Assembly (NCBI RefSeq): GCF_000702665.1
Contig: NZ_JNJA01000001.1
Coordinates: 620,001-684,000, forward strand
Direction: 5' to 3'
Source: Solidesulfovibrio alcoholivorans DSM 5433
GTDB taxonomy: Bacteria; Desulfobacterota; Desulfovibrionia; Desulfovibrionales; Desulfovibrionaceae
DNA length: 64,000 bases
Shown here: positions 37,927 to 46,405 of the stretch, piece after piece
Numbering within the stretch: position 1 is the stretch's first letter
How the letters are laid out: each line of letters starts with the position of its first letter
Position numbers and translations under genes: made by a program
The notes under the pieces: generated by a model
The model's database searches: none
The model's input: only the letters and a program-made list of their open reading frames with translations
What the model was told of the DNA's origin: nothing

Positions 37927-39275
37927 GCCGCGAACGCATCCTGGTCGTGGACGACGAGGAAATCGCCCGCGAAAACCTCGTCCACAGCCTGACCAAAGCC
38001 GGCTACCGCGCCGCGGCCGCCGCCGACGGCCGCCAGGCCCTTGCCGTCCTGGCCGAGGAGCCCTGCGACCTCGTGCTCACGGACCTGCGCATGCCGGAAA
38101 TGGACGGCATGGAACTGCTCGCCGCCATCAAGCGCCGCTACCCGGAAGTGGAGGTCATCGTCGTCACCGGCCACGCCGCCGTGGATTCGGCCGTGGCCGC
38201 CATGCGCCTGGGCGCGTTCACCTACGTGGCCAAACCCGTGCAGGTCGCGGAAGTGCTGGCGCAGGCCGCCAAGGCCCTGGAAAAATCCGCCATGCGCCGG
38301 GAACTGGCCAGCCTCAAGCGCAAGGTCGATCCCGCCTCGGGACTGTCGCGCCTCATCGGCCAGAGCGCCGCCATGGAGGCACTGCGCGAATCCATCGTCC
38401 AGGTCGCGCGCCTGGAATGCAACGTGCTCATCACCGGCGAAACCGGCACCGGCAAGGAACTCGTGGCCCGCACCGTCCACGACCTGAGCCCCCGCTGCGA
38501 AGGCCGGTTCATGGCCGTCAACTGCGGCGCGTTCTCCGAGGAACTCATCAGCAACGAACTCTTCGGCCACGAACGCGAAGCCTTCACCGGCGCGGCCGCG
38601 CGACGCAAAGGCCTCATCGAAGCCGCCTCCGGCGGCACGCTCTTCCTCGACGAAATCGGCGAACTGCCGCTGACCATGCAGGTCAAACTGCTGCGCGTGC
38701 TCCAGGAACGCACCTTCCTGCGCGTCGGCGGCACCGAGGAAGCTCCCATGGACGCCCGCGTGCTCTCCGCCACCAACAAGGACCTCAAAAAGGAAGCCGA
38801 AACCGGCGCGTTCCGCCAGGACCTCTTCTACCGCCTCGACGTCGTCACCCTGCACGTGCCGCCGCTCGCCCAGCGCCGCGAAGACATCCCCCAGCTCGCC
38901 CGGCACTTCCTGGCCAAACACGCCGGCCAGGCCTGCCGCGAAGTCGCGCTCTCGCCCGAAGTCCTCGACCGTCTGCTCCTCTACGAATACCCCGGCAACG
39001 TCCGCGAACTGGAAAACATCATCCAGAAGGCCCTCACCATGTGCGACGGGGACGTCATCCGGCCCGAACACCTGCTCGCCGACCTGCGCGACGAAGGCGT
39101 GCGCCCCACCCGCAGCGCCGCGCGGCAGGAATGGCCCTCCCTCGAAGAACACGAGAAAAACTACATCCGCGACGTGCTCGAGGAAGTCGAAGGCAACAAA
39201 TCCAAGGCCGCCCGCGTGCTGGCCATCGACCGCGTGTCACTGTGGCGCAAGCTGAAGCGGTACGGATTGGAGTAG
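37923..39275 (+). CDS. Sigma-54-dependent response regulator (AtoC/NtrC family)
   Basis: The 450-residue protein has a receiver domain (VVDDEEIAREN; phospho-Asp54 in LTDLRMPEMDG; KPVQ), an AAA+ domain with Walker A GETGTGKE near 172, and Walker B FLDEIGEL. The C-terminal Fis-type helix-turn-helix ends SLWRKLKRYGLE. The sigma-54-contacting loop reads EAFTGA (219-224) instead of GAFTGA. Its DNA site is not apparent in the window. The receiver closely resembles the one inserted in the convergent Lon protein (both VDDEEIAR), suggesting one kinase may serve both. ATGA overlap ties it to the kinase gene. Confidence 0.9.
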
Positions 39276-39370
39276 ATGCAGAGGTGTAGAGATGCAGAGG
39301 GGTAGGGAGGTAGAGGGGTAGGGGAGAGGAAAGAGGGAAGATGCCTTCGCCTTGCCTCTTCCTCCATCGC

Positions 39371-41407
39371 CTATTCTTCCCGTCCCCGCAGCACCACGCC
39401 CGCCGCTTCGACGACATCGCCTGCCTCGACCACCTGCAAGCCTTCCAGCACGTCGGCCGGAAGGCCGGCTATGACATCGCCGTTGGCTTTGGGCACGACG
39501 ACGGTGGCGATGCCGGCGCGTTTGGCGGCGAGGCATTTTTCGCGCAGTCCGGCCACGGGCAGCATGCGGCCGGAGAGGGTGATTTCTCCGGTGGCGGCGG
39601 TGTCGCAGCGCGCGGGGCGGCCGGTTAGAAGCGAGAGCAGCGCGCAGAAGATGGTGACGCCGGCGGAGGGGCCGTCCTTGGTGATGGCGGCGGCGGGGAA
39701 GTGGACGTGGATATCGGATTTCTCGAAAAATCCCGGGTCCACGCCGAGCTCGGCCGCGCGGCTGCGGATGAGGCTGAGCGCCGCCTGGGCGGATTCGCGC
39801 AACATTTCGCCGAGCGACCCGGTGAGCAGGAGCTGGCCCGAGCCTGGCATGCGCGCGGTTTCGACGAAGAGGATTTCGCCGCCGTGCTGGCCGACGACGA
39901 GACCGGTGACGACGCCGACGCGGTCGCCGGCTTCGGCGGCTTCGCGGGTGAAGCGGCGCGGGCCGAGCAGGCTTGGGATGTCGGCGGCGTCCACGCTTGC
40001 CGGGGCGGTGGCGGCGTCGTCGAAGGTGAGGCGGGCGAGGCGGCGGCAGGCGGCGGCCACGGTGCGGGAGAGGCCGCGCAGGCCGGATTCGCGGGTGTAG
40101 TCGTCGATGATGCGGGAAAGCGCGGCGTCGGTGAAGGCGACCTGTTCGGTGGAAAGACCGTTTTCGTGCAGGTGTCGCGGCAGGAGGAAGTCGCGGGCGA
40201 TATCGCGTTTTTCGCGGTCGGTGTAGCCGGGGAAATCGAGGATTTCCAGGCGGTCGAGCAGGGGGCCGGGCAGGCGCGAGACGTCGTTGGCGGTGCTGAT
40301 GAACATGATGCGCGAGAGGTCGAAGGGGATTTCCAAATAGTTGTCGGAGAAGCGGGCGTTTTGCTCGGGGTCGAGGATTTCGAGCAGGGCGGCGGCGGCG
40401 TCGCCGCGGAATTCCGCGCCGATCTTGTCGATTTCATCCAGCATGAAAACGGGGTTGGCGACGCCGATGCGGGCGAGTTCCTTGAGGATGCGCCCGGGCA
40501 TGGCCCCGACGTAGGTGCGGCGGTGGCCGCGCAGTTCGGCCTCGTCGCGAAGCCCGGCCACGGACAGGCGCACGAATTCGCGCCCGAGCGCCTCGGCCAC
40601 GGCCTGGCCCACGGAGGTCTTGCCCACGCCCGGAGGCCCGGAGAAGCACAGCACCGGTCCGCGTCCCGGCGAGGCGGACAGGCGCGCTTCGAGGATTTCG
40701 GCCACGGTCTTTTTGAGTTCCACCAGATTGACGGGCTTGCCCAGGTAGTGGGCCGCGCCGGCGCGCAGGGCTTCCACGGCCGTGCCGACGGTGGCGAAGC
40801 CCGTGACCATGACCACGGCGGCGTCCGGGGCGGTGCGGCGCATGCGCCGCAGAAGCTCCATGCCGTCCAGGCGTTCCATTTTGAGATCCGTGACCACGAC
40901 GTCGGCGGCGAAACCGGAAGCGAGGATGTCCAGGGCTTCCAGGCCGTCGGCGGCCGTGCGGATTTCGTAGCCTTCCTTGCCGAGCACGTGGGCCATGTTG
41001 GCACGGGCGATCTCCTCGTCGTCCACGATGAGGATTTTCGGCTTGGCTGCGCCGCGAAGCGCCCTGGCGGCGAGAAATTCCAGAATGCGTTCCTTGACGG
41101 CGTCGAGGCCCCGGTGGCGGGCGTCGAGGACTTCCCGCGCGCGGCGCAGGTCGAGGGTGTCGCGCGTGCAGGTGGTCCAGGGAAGTTTGAGCAGGAATTC
41201 CAGGTAATTGATGCCGACAGCATATTCGGCCACGGCCGGGTCGGTGGTTTCGAGCCTGGCCAGTTCGCGCCGGGCGGCTTCGGCGGCCTGGGCGGGGAGG
41301 CCGGCGTCGTCCACGGCGCGGCGCAGGGTCTCGAGCACGCCGGCTTCGGCGTCTGGTGCGGCGGGCGCGGCGGGCGCGGCCGCGCGGGGCTTGTTGCCGA
41401 AAAGCAT
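39371..41407 (-). CDS. Lon-type ATP-dependent protease with an inserted response-regulator receiver domain
   Basis: The 678-residue protein reads in order as follows. A short Ala/Pro linker leads into the C-terminal part of the Lon helical domain (about 25-112, including DYxLxLPW-like and GLDAVKERILEFLA). A complete receiver domain follows at about 124-243: DDEE at 129-132, phospho-Asp174 in VVTDLKM, Thr202, and Lys224 in GKP. Next comes the Lon AAA+ module with Walker A GPPGVGKT (257-264) and FMLDEID (321-327), then the Lon protease domain with catalytic Ser581 (KDGPSAG) and Lys624 (LREK). The N-terminal substrate-binding LAN domain is absent. The receiver sits exactly where normal Lon passes from the KERILEFLAV helix to the GPILCFVGPPG strand. 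The ATG follows AAGGAG. Phosphorylation may switch the ATPase or protease on or off. Confidence 0.9.
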   Translation of the reverse strand: MLFGNKPRAAAPAAPAAPDAEAGVLETLRRAVDDAGLPAQAAEAARRELARLETTDPAVAEYAVGINYLEFLLKLPWTTCTRDTLDLRRAREVLDARHRGLDAVKERILEFLAARALRGAAKPKILIVDDEEIARANMAHVLGKEGYEIRTAADGLEALDILASGFAADVVVTDLKMERLDGMELLRRMRRTAPDAAVVMVTGFATVGTAVEALRAGAAHYLGKPVNLVELKKTVAEILEARLSASPGRGPVLCFSGPPGVGKTSVGQAVAEALGREFVRLSVAGLRDEAELRGHRRTYVGAMPGRILKELARIGVANPVFMLDEIDKIGAEFRGDAAAALLEILDPEQNARFSDNYLEIPFDLSRIMFISTANDVSRLPGPLLDRLEILDFPGYTDREKRDIARDFLLPRHLHENGLSTEQVAFTDAALSRIIDDYTRESGLRGLSRTVAAACRRLARLTFDDAATAPASVDAADIPSLLGPRRFTREAAEAGDRVGVVTGLVVGQHGGEILFVETARMPGSGQLLLTGSLGEMLRESAQAALSLIRSRAAELGVDPGFFEKSDIHVHFPAAAITKDGPSAGVTIFCALLSLLTGRPARCDTAATGEITLSGRMLPVAGLREKCLAAKRAGIATVVVPKANGDVIAGLPADVLEGLQVVEAGDVVEAAGVVLRGREE

Positions 41408-41760
41408 GGGCATCTCCTTGCGGGACGGGTGCGGGGAATCTAGCGCCAAAAGCCGGCGCGGCGCAAATGGGGCGGCAATCCGCGCGCCGGGCGACTGTTG
41501 CGTATTGTAACAGATACTCCCCCCTGTTGCGATCTGAAACGTCTCATCTTGAAACGCCGCGCTGGCAAGGTCTGAAACGCGTCGTTCATGTCCGGGCTGC
41601 GGGGGTGTTGCACATCGCAATACTGACTGAGTGGTCAGTCGGTTTTTGCAATTTTACAAAAAGTCCAATGAAAACAGATTACAAGTGGAATGTTTCAGAT
41701 TGGCACGCAAATTGTTCTTAAAGGCGCAAACGGGCGCACGCGCCCGAACGAGGAAACGGC
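41408..41760. other. Divergent intergenic region with a palindromic operator-like site
   Basis: This 353-bp gap serves the minus-strand Lon gene and plus-strand stress gene. It is AT-richer after 41510. A perfect palindrome GACTGA-GTGG-TCAGTC lies at 41625-41640, of the kind bound by TetR/AcrR repressors. TCTGAAACG occurs at 41533-41541 and 41571-41579, with an inverted GTTTCAGAT at 41692-41700. No gene was supported here. Confidence 0.55.
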
Positions 41761-42564
41761 ATGCAGGCAGACACGGCACGACCCTTTGGCGACACGACGC
41801 CGACCGCACGGCCCCATCAGGTGCTGGTGGTGGTCCGGGGCGGCGTCGCCGGCCAGGCGCTCGTGGACTACGCCCTGGGCGTGGCCGAGCGGCTGGGGCT
41901 CGGGGTGCTGGCCGCCTACGTGGATACGCGGCCTCGTTACGGCGACAGGTTGTCCCGGCGCGAACGCTTCGCCGCCGGCATAAGCGGCGACGCGGCGTCG
42001 TTTCGGGACAAGGCGAGCCAACGCGGCATCGGTTTCGAGCACGTCATGGCCTGCGGCAAGGCGTGCGAAGTCGTTCCGGCCATCGTGCACGGCGGCCGGC
42101 GCATCGACTTCGTGGTGCTCGATCCGGCCATCGGGATTGAGGACGTGGCCCGGCGTTCGTCCGTTCCCGTGTTCGGCCTGGACGTGGCCGGCGGGAAGGG
42201 CGCGCGCGGCCGGAGCCGCAGCATGCTACAACAGCGAACCCCTGGGAGGTTGACCATGTCCGAGACGACACGCAAACGCAACGTGGTCCGCACCATCGTT
42301 TTCGGCGCTGCGGCCGTGGCTTTGTACGCCGCGGTTTTCACCCACACCGACTTCATCACCACCCTGTCGGCCAAGGGCGGCGTCTACGCCGTTGTGCCGG
42401 TCCTCACCGTGTTCCTGTTCTCCTACATCCACGGCAGCTTCACCGGCGCGTTCTGGTCCGCGCTCGGCATCGAAGCCTCCAAGGCCACTGCGGCCAAGAA
42501 GCAGGCCACTGCGGGCGCGGCCAAGCGCAAGGACAGCCGGGCCACGGCGCAAGTCAACGCCTAA
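41761..42564 (+). CDS. UspA-like domain read through into a small two-helix membrane protein (possible fusion or two genes)
   Basis: One 267-residue frame covers two distinct parts. Residues 1-150 look like a degenerate universal-stress domain (VLVVVRGGVAGQALVDYAL; FVVLDPAIG). Residues 166-267 form a protein with two hydrophobic helices (TIVFGAAAVALYAAVF, VYAVVPVLTVFLFSYI) and a Lys/Ala-rich tail. A strong internal site (GGGAGGTTGACC before ATG 42256) suggests the second part is made separately. In the +1 frame a TGA sits just before that ATG, so an old stop may have been lost by an indel. The membrane part leads into the TSUP exporter 46 bp downstream and may be its partner. Confidence 0.65.
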   Translation: MQADTARPFGDTTPTARPHQVLVVVRGGVAGQALVDYALGVAERLGLGVLAAYVDTRPRYGDRLSRRERFAAGISGDAASFRDKASQRGIGFEHVMACGKACEVVPAIVHGGRRIDFVVLDPAIGIEDVARRSSVPVFGLDVAGGKGARGRSRSMLQQRTPGRLTMSETTRKRNVVRTIVFGAAAVALYAAVFTHTDFITTLSAKGGVYAVVPVLTVFLFSYIHGSFTGAFWSALGIEASKATAAKKQATAGAAKRKDSRATAQVNA

Positions 42565-42610
42565 CGTTCAGACCGCAGCGATCACAACGAGTTTTCGGGA
42601 GGAGACGGAC

Positions 42611-43654
42611 ATGCACGGCGCTGGCGAAATGATCACCTTCATCGACCTCAATATGTACTCCATCATTTTCCTGTTCCTGGTCGGCTTCATCGGCGGGCTG
42701 GTGAGCGGGTTCATCGGCTCCGGCGGAGCCTTCGTCCTGACCCCGGGCATGATGAGCCTGGGCGTGCCCGGCCCGGTGGCCGTGGCCAGCAACATGTGCC
42801 ACAAGTTCCCCAAGGCCCTCGTCGGTTCCATCAAGCGCTACCGCTACGGCCAAGTGGACATCAAGATGGGCGTGATCATGGGGCTTTTCGCCGAAATCGG
42901 CGTCCAGGTCGGCATCAAGGCGCAGACCATGATTCTGGAGAAGTGGGGCGAGGCCGGCTCCAACCTCTACGTGAGCGTGGCCTTCGTCGCGGTGCTGCTC
43001 ACGGTCGGCAGCTTCGTCATGCGCGACGCCCTGCGCCTGGCCAAGTCCGGCGAAGGCGACGGCAAGCCCAACAACCTGTGCAAGCGCCTCCAGTCCATCG
43101 AACTGTGGCCGATGATGACCTTCAAGCGCGCCAACGTGCGCATCTCCGTGTGGTTCCTCATCCCCGTCGCCATCGCCACGGGCATGCTGGCCGCGACCAT
43201 CGCCGTCGGCGGCTTCATCGGCGTGCCCGGCCTCATGTACGTCATCGGCGTCACGAGCATCGTCGCCTCGGCCACGGAGCTGGTCATCGCCTTCGTCATG
43301 GGCCTCGGCGGCACGCTCATCTGGGCCTACTACGGCATGGTGGACATCCGCCTCACGCTCATCATCCTCGGCGGGTCGCTCTTCGGCGTGCAGCTCGGCG
43401 CCATCGGCACCACCTACGTCAAGGAATACATGATCAAGATGGTCATGGCCGTCATCATGCTGATCGTGGCCTTAAGCCGCTTCCTGGCCATGCCCAAGTA
43501 CCTGGACAAGCTGTCGCTGACCAACTTCGGCGACACCACGGTGTCCATCCTCTCCAAGACCAGCTTCGGCGTGATGGTCGTCGCCCTGCTCATCGGCGCG
43601 GGCATCATCCTGGCCTCCATGTTCAAGGCCCGCCGTCTGGAAAACCAGGCCTGA
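42611..43654 (+). CDS. TauE/SafE (TSUP) family sulfite/organosulfur exporter
   Basis: The 347-residue protein has about eight to nine transmembrane helices. The first bears the TSUP pattern FIGGLVSGFIGSGGAFVLTPGMM, and the second repeat has an IAVGGFIGVPGLMYVIG segment. Members export sulfite, sulfoacetate or related anions; in sulfate reducers they commonly sit with stress proteins, as here. An inserted cytosolic loop (RDALRLAKSGEGDGKPNN) lies between the halves. The ATG at 42611 follows GGGAGGAGA. A longer in-frame start overlaps the previous gene and is rejected. Confidence 0.82.
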   Translation: MHGAGEMITFIDLNMYSIIFLFLVGFIGGLVSGFIGSGGAFVLTPGMMSLGVPGPVAVASNMCHKFPKALVGSIKRYRYGQVDIKMGVIMGLFAEIGVQVGIKAQTMILEKWGEAGSNLYVSVAFVAVLLTVGSFVMRDALRLAKSGEGDGKPNNLCKRLQSIELWPMMTFKRANVRISVWFLIPVAIATGMLAATIAVGGFIGVPGLMYVIGVTSIVASATELVIAFVMGLGGTLIWAYYGMVDIRLTLIILGGSLFGVQLGAIGTTYVKEYMIKMVMAVIMLIVALSRFLAMPKYLDKLSLTNFGDTTVSILSKTSFGVMVVALLIGAGIILASMFKARRLENQA

Positions 43655-43769
43655 CCGCGCCCGGGAACAAGTCGGTAGGATTTTCAGCGAACCATCACTC
43701 CCGCCATGGCGTCCCGGAAACCATTCCGGGGCGCATGGCGGGAAAAACGGCGAGGATCGCGGTGCGCGC

Positions 43770-44663
43770 ATGATCATGCATCGACCCAAGACCATCGTCG
43801 TCGGGCTCGACGGCTCCCCGGCCTCCCGGGGGGCGTTCGAGCAGGCCATGATCCTCGCCGCGTCGTTGCGGGCGCGGCTCGTGGCCGTCTCCGTCGCGCC
43901 GTCGCTTGCCGGGCTCGAACGCATCGGCCGCGAGGAGATTCGCGAGCTTTCGCGCCCCTTCGAGCAGGCCCTGGAGGACGCGTCGGACGCGGCCGCGCAG
44001 GCCGGATTGCCGCTAAAAAAGGTGCTGGAGGCCGGCGAATCCTTCGAACGCCTGGTGGACGTGGCCGAGGCCGAGGAAGCGAGCCTCGTGGTCATCGGCG
44101 ACGCCCGGCGCGCCTACATGGAGCGCGTGCTGCTCGGACGCAACGTGGCCAAGGTCATCGGCTACAGCCCCTGCGACGTGCTCGTGGTCCCGGAAGGGAC
44201 CAGACTGGATTTCACCCGCGTGGTCACGGCCGTGGACGGCTCGCGCCAGAGCATGGCCGCCGCGGGGCGCGCCATCGGGCTGTGCGCCGCCTACGCCGGC
44301 AAGCTGGACGTGCTGGCCGTGGTGGACGTGCCGGTCGAGCGCAACCTCATCTACGGCATTTTCGAGGACATCAAGCGCCGGGCGCTGATCGCCGTCAGCG
44401 CGGTGGTCAAGGCGGCCCAGGCCAGGGAGGTCACGGCCCTGGCGACGGTGCTCGAGGGCGCGCCCTTCCGGGCCATCGCCGGGTTCGCCGCCGAGATCGG
44501 GGCCGGCTGCCTCGTGCTCGGTTCCTACGGCAAAAGCGGCCTGCGCCGGCTCATGCTCGGCAGCGTGGCCGAGCGCGTGCTCGCCCTGGCTTCGTGCCCG
44601 GTGCTCATCGTCAAGTCCGGGCCCGGCGACCCCGACGACGTGGTCGGCGCGCTCGATCCCTGA
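43770..44663 (+). CDS. Universal stress protein with two UspA domains
   Basis: The 297-residue protein is a tandem UspA. Domain 1 begins TIVVGLDGSPASRGAFE and domain 2 begins RVVTAVDGSRQSMAAA. Domain 2 keeps the ATP-binding G-x2-G-x9-G-S pattern (GSYGKSGLRRLMLGSV), while domain 1 has it altered (GDARRAYMERVLLG). UspA proteins bind ATP and act in stress survival. It is on the same strand as the TSUP exporter, 115 bp downstream. The ATG at 43770 has an alternative in-frame ATG at 43776. Confidence 0.87.
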   Translation: MIMHRPKTIVVGLDGSPASRGAFEQAMILAASLRARLVAVSVAPSLAGLERIGREEIRELSRPFEQALEDASDAAAQAGLPLKKVLEAGESFERLVDVAEAEEASLVVIGDARRAYMERVLLGRNVAKVIGYSPCDVLVVPEGTRLDFTRVVTAVDGSRQSMAAAGRAIGLCAAYAGKLDVLAVVDVPVERNLIYGIFEDIKRRALIAVSAVVKAAQAREVTALATVLEGAPFRAIAGFAAEIGAGCLVLGSYGKSGLRRLMLGSVAERVLALASCPVLIVKSGPGDPDDVVGALDP

Positions 44664-44687
44664 GAACCTTTATCCCAGGAGGATGCC

Positions 44688-44972
44688 ATGGACATGCGGC
44701 TGGCTTTTACGGAATTCCTGATCGCCTTTTGCGCCGTTGCGCTTGCCGACCGCATCCCGGGCGTCCTTGCGCGCCTGGCCGGGGCGCTCGGCTTGTCCCG
44801 GCCGCTGGCCGCCGTGGGCGAGGCCCTGACGGCGGGGAGCGAAACCGGCTGGTACGTCTATTTTTCGCGCGACGCCGTCACCGGCGAGCCGCGCGTTACG
44901 CCCGTCGCGCCGCCGGCCCCGGCCGCGCGCCCCCGGCCGCAGCGGGACACGCGGCCCCGGTTGCGGGCGTAG
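44688..44972 (+). CDS. Small hypothetical protein with N-terminal hydrophobic helix
   Basis: The 94-residue protein has a hydrophobic N-terminal third (AFTEFLIAFCAVALA) that could be a membrane anchor, a middle segment GWYVYFSRDAVTGEP, and a Pro/Arg-rich tail. A strong AGGAGG lies 6 bp before the ATG. It follows the universal stress protein by 24 bp and so belongs to that transcript. I do not recognise a family. Confidence 0.6.
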   Translation: MDMRLAFTEFLIAFCAVALADRIPGVLARLAGALGLSRPLAAVGEALTAGSETGWYVYFSRDAVTGEPRVTPVAPPAPAARPRPQRDTRPRLRA

Positions 44973-45034
44973 TCCGGTTTTCCTGCCGTCATTGGAATGT
45001 GCCTTTCCTTTGCACGTCAACCACGGGACCGACC

Positions 45035-45481
45035 ATGATCACGCACCATGACCACACTTGCGTCCTGACCGCCAAGGAGGCGGCCGCACCCGAACATCGC
45101 GAAGCGCTGATCGCCCGCTTCGGCGAAAAGGCCTACCGCCTCTGGTGCGACGCGCGCCATCCCCAGCGTCTGCTCGCGCCCACGTCCATCGGCACGGCGA
45201 CCGATGCCGAAGGCTGCCGCATTTCCATCGCGCTCGGCATGTACGGGGAGATCGTGGCGCAGACGGATTTCGACGCCGAGGGCTGCCCCTCGGCCAAGAT
45301 CGCGGCGGCCGCGGCCGCGCATTGGGCCATGGGGCGCACGCTCGACGAGGTTGCCGCCACGGACGAAGCGGCCATCGTGGCCACGCTCGGCGACTTCCCC
45401 CAAGAGGCCCGCCGGCACGCCCGCCTTGCCGGTCAGGCCGTGCGCGCGGCCGCGGCGCGCTGGCAGGCCCGGGCCAACTAG
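45035..45481 (+). CDS. IscU/NifU-like scaffold-fold protein with reduced cysteines
   Basis: The 148-residue protein has the IscU/NifU-N fold pattern: a DFDAEGCPSAKIAAAAAAHWAMGRTLDEV stretch (positions about 84-112) matches the GCGSAIASSS...GKTLDEA region of IscU. However, of the three cluster Cys expected, only the one in EGCPS is aligned; others (CVLT, WCDAR, GCRIS) do not fit clearly. It may be a scaffold relative that does not hold an [Fe-S] cluster. The His-rich N-terminus (ITHHDHTC) may bind metal. The ATG at 45035 gives a compact protein; the open frame upstream overlaps the stress gene and is a shadow. Confidence 0.65.
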   Translation: MITHHDHTCVLTAKEAAAPEHREALIARFGEKAYRLWCDARHPQRLLAPTSIGTATDAEGCRISIALGMYGEIVAQTDFDAEGCPSAKIAAAAAAHWAMGRTLDEVAATDEAAIVATLGDFPQEARRHARLAGQAVRAAAARWQARAN

Positions 45482-45577
45482 GTCCCGCTTTTCCCGTTGC
45501 GGGGACGGCAATGCGCCGTCCCCGCAACAGGCTTTCCGCCGCCGGCAGCAGCCGGGGCGTCTCCTTTCGCGCCTTCT

Positions 45578-46321
45578 TCAGTTCGCGGGCTTGGCCGCGA
45601 TGCCCGGCCCGGGGCAGGGCCGGGGCGCAAGCCCGAGGTTTTGGCGCAGTTCCGCGCCTGCCGCGCACATGCCCTCCACGAAGGCCGCGTTTTCGAGCAG
45701 GGTCGCCGCGATGACCGTGCCGGCGATGCGCCCGGCCACGATGTCGCTCGGGTAGTGCACGCCGCCGATGATGCGGCTCAGGCGGTAGGCTTCCGCCCGG
45801 TCGAAAATTTCCGTTGCGCGTTCGGGCACCATGCCGGCGAGCATGACGGCCGCCGCCGTGGCGTACGTGGAATGGCCGCTGGGGTAGGAGGCGTTGTGGG
45901 GAAGGCGCAGGCTCGGGCGGATGTCGGGGTCGGCCTGGGGCGGGCGCGGCCGGTTCCAGTGCGCCTTGGCTTCGCCGAGCATGGCGTCGGCGTCCTTTCG
46001 CAGCGTTTCGAAGAAGGCCATGGTCAGGGGGAGCTTTTCCGGCGCGAGATCCCGTCCCAGGGCCGGGAGGAAGGGCTGCGCCGTACGCGCGGCGTCGGCC
46101 TGGGCCAGGGCCTCCATCTCCGGCGTGCGGCGTTGCTGCCATGCCCGCACCACGGCCTTGTCCTCGCGGTCCGCGACCGAGCCCGGGGCGGGGGGCGGCG
46201 GCAGCAGCCGGGTGAAGTCGATGGGCTGCCCGGGGGCCGGGACGCTCTCGGCCGCGGGCAGGGACAGGGGCGAAGCCAGCAGAAACAGCAGCAGGAACAG
46301 CCAGGGGATCGGGCGTCGCAT
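45578..46321 (-). CDS. PAP2-family class A acid phosphatase
   Basis: The 247-residue protein has a signal peptide (residues 1-25) and the three phosphatase motifs of the PAP2/class A group: HWNRPRP near residue 119, YPSGHST near 145 and SRIIGGVHYPSD near 180. The two His in the last two motifs are catalytic. It should hydrolyse phosphomonoesters in the periplasm. The ATG at 46321 follows CGGAGGTG. It is about 85 bp downstream of the methyltransferase on the same strand and may be co-transcribed. Confidence 0.87.
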   Translation of the reverse strand: MRRPIPWLFLLLFLLASPLSLPAAESVPAPGQPIDFTRLLPPPPAPGSVADREDKAVVRAWQQRRTPEMEALAQADAARTAQPFLPALGRDLAPEKLPLTMAFFETLRKDADAMLGEAKAHWNRPRPPQADPDIRPSLRLPHNASYPSGHSTYATAAAVMLAGMVPERATEIFDRAEAYRLSRIIGGVHYPSDIVAGRIAGTVIAATLLENAAFVEGMCAAGAELRQNLGLAPRPCPGPGIAAKPAN

Positions 46322-46405
46322 AGGGCACCTCCGAAAGGGAAAAGGGTCGCGCGGGGCCGGGGGCGCCATCCGTAGCGTCCGCGTCGGCCGGACCACGAGG
46401 ATAGC

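Noticed and set aside
43706..45481. A 591-codon plus-strand frame covering the stress protein and small gene
   Set aside because: Only its last 148 codons (from 45035) look like protein; the rest is out of frame with the clear UspA gene.
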